Source: CALVUP01 sp964422195
GTDB lineage: Bacteria; Bacillota_I; Bacilli_A; RF39; UBA660
NCBI GenBank assembly: GCA_964422195.1
Contig: CAYRAF010000020.1
Location: 1-18,679, forward strand
Direction: 5' to 3'
DNA length: 18,679 nucleotides
In this document: piece by piece, positions 14,351 to 18,679 of the stretch
How the letters are laid out: the number at the start of each line of letters is the position of its first letter
Position numbering within the stretch: position 1 is the stretch's first letter
Made by a program: the position numbers and the translations under genes
Notes under the pieces: model-generated
What the model saw: only the letters and a program-made list of their open reading frames with translations
Told to the model about the DNA's origin: nothing
Database searches by the model: none

Positions 14351-16759
14351 ATGTACAAATTAGGAAATCAATTTGAATTTAATATAGATAAAGCCACTGC
14401 TAATCCTGAGTCAGTATTACAGGGGCCTCATTTTCGTTTTACTGTAATTACGGAGAGATTAATTAGGCTTGAATATAGTCCTACTAATCAATTTGTTGAC
14501 TTTCCTAGTCAAATGGTATTACTTAGAAATATTAAAAAACCAAACTTTACTGTTAAACAAGATGATGAATTCTTAGAAATAACAACTAAATATTTTGTAT
14601 TACAATATGCCAAGGGAAGACCTTTCACAGGAACAAAATTAAACCCTATTTCAAATTTGAGAATAGCACTAAAAACTCAAGGAGTAGCTCAAAATGATTC
14701 TTCTAAAGATTGGTATTATAAACACCCAGAAATAAGAAACTATTTATCTAGTGGGGTATCTTTTGATGAATCAAATAAAATTTTATATAGAAAAGGTTTA
14801 TATTCTTTAGATGGATTTGCATCTATTGATGATTCGAATACATTATTAATAGCACAAGATGGATCATTTATGCAAAGACCTGAAGGTAATATAGATATTT
14901 ATGTATTTATGTATAATACGGACTATGAAATGGCCATGAAAGATTATTTTTTAATTACAGGAAGACCAGCTTTCATACCAAGATATGCTTTAGGTAATTG
15001 GTGGAGTAAAGATATTTATTATACTTCTAATGATATAGAAAGATTAGTCCAAAAATTTCAACAAAAAGAAATACCTATATCGGTAATATTATTTAGTAAT
15101 TGGTCTTTACTACAACAAACATCATCTTATTCGTTTGAAAAAAATTATATACCAAATCCATCACAAGTTATAAATTATATTCACAATAATAATATTAGAA
15201 TTGGTTTAAAGATAAATCCAAAATATGGAATATCTCCAAATGAGGAAAAATATCATGAAGCATTAAAATATTTACAAATACCAGAAGGACAAACAATACC
15301 TTTTAATGTTTATGATCCAAGGTTTATAGATGTTTATTTAAAACTGTTTATTCAGCCATTAGAAGCAATTGGAGTAGATTTTATTTGGAATGATTTTGAT
15401 GTATTTAATAATGTTAATGCTTTATGGACTATCAATCATTATGAATATCTAGACTCAGGTAGAAATGTAGCAAAACGTAATATGATACTAGCTAGAAATG
15501 GTTTAATTGCATCACATCGTTATCCGGTGTTATATTCTGGTAAAACTATTGTTAGTTGGGATAATTTACGAAACATACCATTTTATAATTTAACATCTGC
15601 AAACCTTGGTGTTACTTGGTGGAGCCATGATGTTGGTGGCAACTATGGTGGTATAGAAGATAGCGAACTATATGTTAGATCAATCCAATTAGGAGTATTT
15701 TCTCCAATACTTAGATTTAATGTCAATGGTGGTAAATACTACAAAAGAGAACCATGGAGATGGGATGTTCAAACAGAAACAATTGCTAAAGAATACTTAA
15801 ATTTAAGACATAGATTAATACCTTATCTATATACAGAAGCATATAAATATTATAAAAACTTACAATTGATTATTAAACCTTTCTATTATAATTATCCATG
15901 GGTTTATGATGATATAAATTGTAGAAATCAATATTATTTTGGATCAGAATTATTTATAGCACCTATTACAGAAAAAATGGATCCTGTTATGAAAAGAACT
16001 ATTCATAAATTCTTTGTACCGGATGGGACTTGGTATGATTTTAAAACAGGTAAAAAATTTACAGGTAATAAAAGATATGTAGCATTCTATAAAGAAGAAG
16101 ATTATCCAATATTTGCAAAAACTGGATCTATAGTTCCTTTATCTAACAAAAGCAATATAAATAATATTGGAAATCCTAGTGATTTAGAAATTCATATATT
16201 TCCGGGTAAGAGCAATTCTTATGTATTATATGAAGATGATGGTACAACTGCTTTGTACAAGGAAGGCTACTTCTTAAAAACAAATATAGAGTATAACTAT
16301 ATGAAGAATAACTACACAGTTATTATTAACTCATTAGAAGGAAAAAGTGGTATTGTTCCTCAATATAGGAATTATAAAATCAAGTTTAGAAATACCAAAA
16401 AAGCTGGCTTTGTAGAAGCAAAATTTAATGAAAGTAATGTAATATGTAGAAGTTATGTTGAAGATAATAACTTTGTAGTGGAAGTAGAAAAAGTTCCTAG
16501 TATTGGACAATTAGTTATTAATTGTAAAGGAACAGATATAGAAATAGATGCTGTTCGTGTTATTAATGAAGATATAGATAGTATCTTAATGGATTTACAA
16601 ATAGAAACATTCTTAAAAGAACAAATATCAGAGATTATGTTTGGTAATCTTCCGATGAACAAAAAAAGAATTGCTATTCGTAAATTAAAAAAACAAGGAT
16701 TAGCTAAAACTTATGTAAAATTATTCTTAAAATTACTTGAATATATTACAACAATCTAA
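14351..16759 (+). CDS. Glycoside hydrolase family 31 protein (alpha-glucosidase-like)
   Basis: An 802-residue cytosolic GH31 protein (no signal peptide). Layout: N-terminal beta-sandwich (about 1-205), (beta/alpha)8 barrel (about 206-530), C-terminal beta domains (to about 725) and a helical extension (about 726-802). Barrel landmarks are FIPRYALGNWWSK and GVDFIWNDFD, with D348 aligning with the usual nucleophile Asp. Also present are ASHRYPVLYSGKT, then LGVTWWSHDVGGNYGG, FSPILRFN, KREPWRW and LRHRLIPYLYTEAY. The acid/base Asp of the common SGD motif is Lys (K398, SGKT), so activity or mechanism may differ from standard alpha-glucosidases. The ATG at 14351 is preceded by GGGTGAT; the in-frame ATG at 14339 lies before that site. 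There is no terminator of its own: the leuS promoter -10 box directly follows the stop. Substrate unknown. Confidence 0.9.
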   Translation: MYKLGNQFEFNIDKATANPESVLQGPHFRFTVITERLIRLEYSPTNQFVDFPSQMVLLRNIKKPNFTVKQDDEFLEITTKYFVLQYAKGRPFTGTKLNPISNLRIALKTQGVAQNDSSKDWYYKHPEIRNYLSSGVSFDESNKILYRKGLYSLDGFASIDDSNTLLIAQDGSFMQRPEGNIDIYVFMYNTDYEMAMKDYFLITGRPAFIPRYALGNWWSKDIYYTSNDIERLVQKFQQKEIPISVILFSNWSLLQQTSSYSFEKNYIPNPSQVINYIHNNNIRIGLKINPKYGISPNEEKYHEALKYLQIPEGQTIPFNVYDPRFIDVYLKLFIQPLEAIGVDFIWNDFDVFNNVNALWTINHYEYLDSGRNVAKRNMILARNGLIASHRYPVLYSGKTIVSWDNLRNIPFYNLTSANLGVTWWSHDVGGNYGGIEDSELYVRSIQLGVFSPILRFNVNGGKYYKREPWRWDVQTETIAKEYLNLRHRLIPYLYTEAYKYYKNLQLIIKPFYYNYPWVYDDINCRNQYYFGSELFIAPITEKMDPVMKRTIHKFFVPDGTWYDFKTGKKFTGNKRYVAFYKEEDYPIFAKTGSIVPLSNKSNINNIGNPSDLEIHIFPGKSNSYVLYEDDGTTALYKEGYFLKTNIEYNYMKNNYTVIINSLEGKSGIVPQYRNYKIKFRNTKKAGFVEAKFNESNVICRSYVEDNNFVVEVEKVPSIGQLVINCKGTDIEIDAVRVINEDIDSILMDLQIETFLKEQISEIMFGNLPMNKKRIAIRKLKKQGLAKTYVKLFLKLLEYITTI

Positions 16760-16765
16760 TATAAT
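16737..16765 (+). promoter_or_regulatory. Promoter of the leuS T-box operon
   Basis: TTGAAT (16737-16742), a 17-base spacer and a perfect TATAAT (16760-16765). This is the best-formed promoter in the window. The -35 box lies within the last GH31 codons and the -10 begins right after the GH31 stop. Transcription should start near 16772. Confidence 0.75.
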
Positions 16766-16771
16766 ATTAAA

Positions 16772-16975
16772 TACATGTGAAGAAGTAGTAGTAATAATTA
16801 CTATAAATTATAGAGAGCTAGTGTTTGGTGAAAACTAGTTTTATGGGGTTATGAACTTGACTTTGTATAATCACAAACGTTTTATCCACGTTATAAGATT
16901 TTAAAGATGCATGTTTATACATGAATTAAGGTGGTACCGCGATAACTCGTCCTTATGTCAAGGATGAGTTTTTTT
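16772..16975 (+). ncRNA. T-box riboswitch leader, leucine type
   Basis: A tRNA-sensing leader of about 200 bases. Stem I shows AGAGAGCTAGTG and TTTGGTGAAAACTAG. The specifier region GAACTTGAC offers CTT (16856-16858), a leucine codon followed by a purine, as the specifier. The conserved T-box AAGGTGGTACCGCG is at 16928-16941; its TGGT (16932-16935) can pair with the ACCA end of uncharged tRNA-Leu, consistent with the A discriminator of leucine tRNAs. The terminator stem AACTCGTCCTT (16944-16954) / AAGGATGAGTT (16960-16970) is followed by T. Uncharged tRNA-Leu would favour the antiterminator and expression of the downstream membrane protein and leuS. Leucine specificity rests on CTT and on the downstream gene. 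Confidence 0.95.
16944..16975 (+). terminator. Regulated terminator of the T-box leader
   Basis: An eleven-pair stem (one G-T wobble) with a five-base loop and a run of T. Its left arm overlaps the region needed for the T-box antiterminator. As no other terminator follows the GH31 gene, it probably also ends transcripts coming from that gene. Confidence 0.9.
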
Positions 16976-16988
16976 AAAGGAGGTAAAT

Positions 16989-17414
16989 ATGTTAATTGCA
17001 ATTATTACATTCTTTTTAACAATATTAATTATAGAATTATATTACAAAATATTTGTTCTGAGAAAGGATATGAAGTATAATCCAAATAAAGTTCCATCAG
17101 AAGTATTGTTATTAATAAAAAAATATCAAATAGATATGAAAAAAGTTAATTATTATTATTTGATGAAATCAATTGGTAGGATTAATGCCTTATCAGTTGC
17201 TCTAATAGTATTTATAGTTACTTTCTTTAAAAAAATGAATATACAATTATTAATGGCAATGTTAATTTGTATACCAGTGATATTATTAGCGTATACTCTC
17301 TTTGGTAGGGAGCTTGTGAAACAAGGATTATCAACTGATAAAGAACTTACGAAAAAGATAAAGAAAAAAACAAAAAATAAAAAACAAGAAAACAAGAAAG
17401 GAAGAAAAATATGA
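16989..17414 (+). CDS. Small membrane protein coupled to leuS, function unknown
   Basis: A 141-residue protein with three hydrophobic segments (about residues 1-24, 66-82 and 85-105) and a very basic C-terminal tail (about 120-141, mostly Lys, Asn and Gln) likely to face the cytoplasm. Between helices lies PSEVLLLIKKYQIDMKKVNY, which reads as an amphipathic helix. I do not recognise a named family. It starts with a strong AGGAGG ribosome-binding site directly after the T-box terminator, and its stop overlaps the leuS start as ATGA, so it is translationally coupled to leuS and controlled by leucyl-tRNA charging. The basic tail could bind RNA or acidic lipids; this is conjecture. Confidence 0.85.
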   Translation: MLIAIITFFLTILIIELYYKIFVLRKDMKYNPNKVPSEVLLLIKKYQIDMKKVNYYYLMKSIGRINALSVALIVFIVTFFKKMNIQLLMAMLICIPVILLAYTLFGRELVKQGLSTDKELTKKIKKKTKNKKQENKKGRKI

Positions 17415-18679
17415 AAACATTTAAAGAAATAGAAAAGAAATGGCAAGATTATTGGGATAATCATAAAACCTTTAAAGCAGAAAATGGCGGAGATAAAAAA
17501 CCTTACTATATATTGGTAGAGTTTCCATATCCATCAGGCGCAGGACTACATGTAGGGCATGTTCGTAGTTATACTGCTCAAGATGCAATGGCTAGAATGA
17601 AAAGAATGCAAGGATATAATGTACTTTATCCAATGGGATGGGATGCCTTTGGAGCGCCAGCTGAACAATATGCAATAAAGAATCATATTCATCCAAAGGA
17701 TGCAGTTAGAGAAAATATAAAAACATTTAAAGGGCAAATGAAAACATTAGGGTTCTCATTTGATTGGGATAGAGAATTCTCTACAACTGATCCAGAGTAT
17801 TATAAATGGACTCAGTGGCAATTTTTACAATTCTATAAACACGGTATGGCATATAAAGATACAATACCAGTAAATTGGTGCCCTGTATGTAAAACAGTAC
17901 TTTCTAATGAAGATGCCGCAGGCGGAGTATGTGAAAGATGTGGTGCTACTGTTGAACAAAAAGAAAAATCACAATGGATGTTAAAAATGGCAAGTTATGC
18001 AGAAGATTTACTTAAGGGACTTGATGATACGAATTTCGCAGATCGTGTTAAACTAGGACAAATTAATTGGATAGGTAAATCTACAGGAGTAGAGTTGGAT
18101 GTAGATATCGTTGGAGGAGGAAAATTCTCTGTATTTACAACATGTATTGAAACTGTATATGGAATTACTTTCTTTGTAATTGCACCAGATGGTAAATTAA
18201 TTAAAGAATTAATGCCAAGAGTGGAAAATAAAGAAGAAGTAGAAGCTTATATCAAAGAAACAGCTAAGAAATCTAATATGGATAGAACAGAACTTAATAA
18301 AGGAAAATCTGGAGTAGAAATTAAAGGAATAAAAGCAATTAATCCAGTAAATGGTAAAGAAGTTCCTGTCTTCTTAGGAGATTTTGTTTTAGGTGATTAT
18401 GGAACAGGTGCTGTTATGGCAGTTCCAACTCATGATCAAAGAGACTTTGAATATGCAGTGGAACACAATATAGAAATGATTCAAGTAATCGAGGGAAGAG
18501 ATGTAAGCGAAGAAGCCTTTGAAAAACAAGATTATCTAGGTAAAGGATGTAAGTTAATAAACTCTGAAGAATTTAGTGGACTTACAGTAGAAGAAGCAAA
18601 AGATGCTATTACTGAAAAATTAGTAAAACAAGGTATTGCCAGAAAAGTAAATAACTATAAGATGAGAGATTGGATATTC
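17411..18679 (+). CDS. leuS: Leucyl-tRNA synthetase (3' partial)
   Basis: Charges tRNA-Leu with leucine; class I aminoacyl-tRNA synthetase, cytosolic. The first 423 residues are in the window; the gene runs off the end after MRDWIF. Landmarks are PYPSGAGLHVGH with the HIGH-type motif (HVGH, 47-50), MGWDAFGAPAEQYAI, a zinc-type knot with C157, C160, C174 and C177, and the start of the CP1 editing domain (from about 220). In the editing domain the usual TTRPDT motif reads TTCIET (243-248): the key Thr is kept, Arg and Asp are not. GTGAVMAVPTHDQRDFEYA is intact with its conserved Asp. The start overlaps the membrane-protein stop (ATGA). A T-box leader controls the operon. Confidence 0.96.
   Translation, partial: MKTFKEIEKKWQDYWDNHKTFKAENGGDKKPYYILVEFPYPSGAGLHVGHVRSYTAQDAMARMKRMQGYNVLYPMGWDAFGAPAEQYAIKNHIHPKDAVRENIKTFKGQMKTLGFSFDWDREFSTTDPEYYKWTQWQFLQFYKHGMAYKDTIPVNWCPVCKTVLSNEDAAGGVCERCGATVEQKEKSQWMLKMASYAEDLLKGLDDTNFADRVKLGQINWIGKSTGVELDVDIVGGGKFSVFTTCIETVYGITFFVIAPDGKLIKELMPRVENKEEVEAYIKETAKKSNMDRTELNKGKSGVEIKGIKAINPVNGKEVPVFLGDFVLGDYGTGAVMAVPTHDQRDFEYAVEHNIEMIQVIEGRDVSEEAFEKQDYLGKGCKLINSEEFSGLTVEEAKDAITEKLVKQGIARKVNNYKMRDWIF

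Noticed and set aside
16772..16975. Leader region as a tRNA gene or small coding gene
   Set aside because: The conserved T-box AAGGTGGTACCGCG, stem I motifs and terminator before leuS explain it fully; there is no cloverleaf.
17156..17464. Minus-strand open frame opposite the membrane protein and leuS start
   Set aside because: It is antisense to two well-supported genes, is a low-complexity Phe-rich translation of A-rich DNA, and has no ribosome-binding site.
1..18679. Alternative genetic code (TGA as Trp, as in mycoplasmas)
   Set aside because: TGA ends the sortase and the leuS-linked membrane protein, and conserved tryptophans (for example in GH31 and LeuRS) are TGG.

Overview
This is a strongly AT-rich window from a Gram-positive, Bacillota-type bacterium using the standard stop codons: TGA ends real genes, and conserved tryptophans are TGG. 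Supporting features are a uvrA/lgt/yvcK/whiA cluster, a T-box leader before leuS, a sortase with its surface-protein substrate, a VanY-type peptidase and a lipobox lipoprotein. The very low GC, compact spacing and reduced cluster suggest a gut-type Bacilli lineage, possibly Mollicutes-related, but that placement is inference. No phage, IS element, CRISPR array, tRNA or rRNA was seen.

Layout. (1) 1-4240, one tight plus-strand operon: 3' end of uvrA, a YvlD-like membrane protein, lgt, yvcK and whiA, ending in a terminator shared with a convergent DUF378 gene. Compared with Bacillus, hprK and rapZ are absent from their usual places. (2) 4580-6230, a LolA/GerS-like lipoprotein and a membrane-anchored protein with a possible cysteine-free thioredoxin-like domain. 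(3) 6236-8252, minus strand, a two-gene surface module: a thioester-domain (TQXA) adhesin with two Cna-B repeats, overlapping a small divergent sortase. (4) 8496-12329, formate-tetrahydrofolate ligase, a convergent YhcC-like radical SAM protein and a VanY-type carboxypeptidase. (5) 12448-14250, a 600-residue cytosolic protein I cannot assign. (6) 14351-16759, a GH31 glycosidase whose usual acid/base Asp is Lys. (7) 16760-18679, a promoter, a leucine T-box leader, a small membrane protein and the 5' part of leuS.

Genes outside the first operon are mostly single transcription units, each with its own hairpin terminator. Translation signals are uniform: nearly every start follows an (A/G)GGTGAT Shine-Dalgarno, and several -10 boxes lie so close to the start codon that the mRNA leader would be only about ten bases.

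Most of the window is housekeeping. The parts most worth following up are the adhesin/sortase pair, the membrane protein coupled to leuS behind the T-box, the GH31 with SGK instead of SGD, and the unassigned 600-residue protein.
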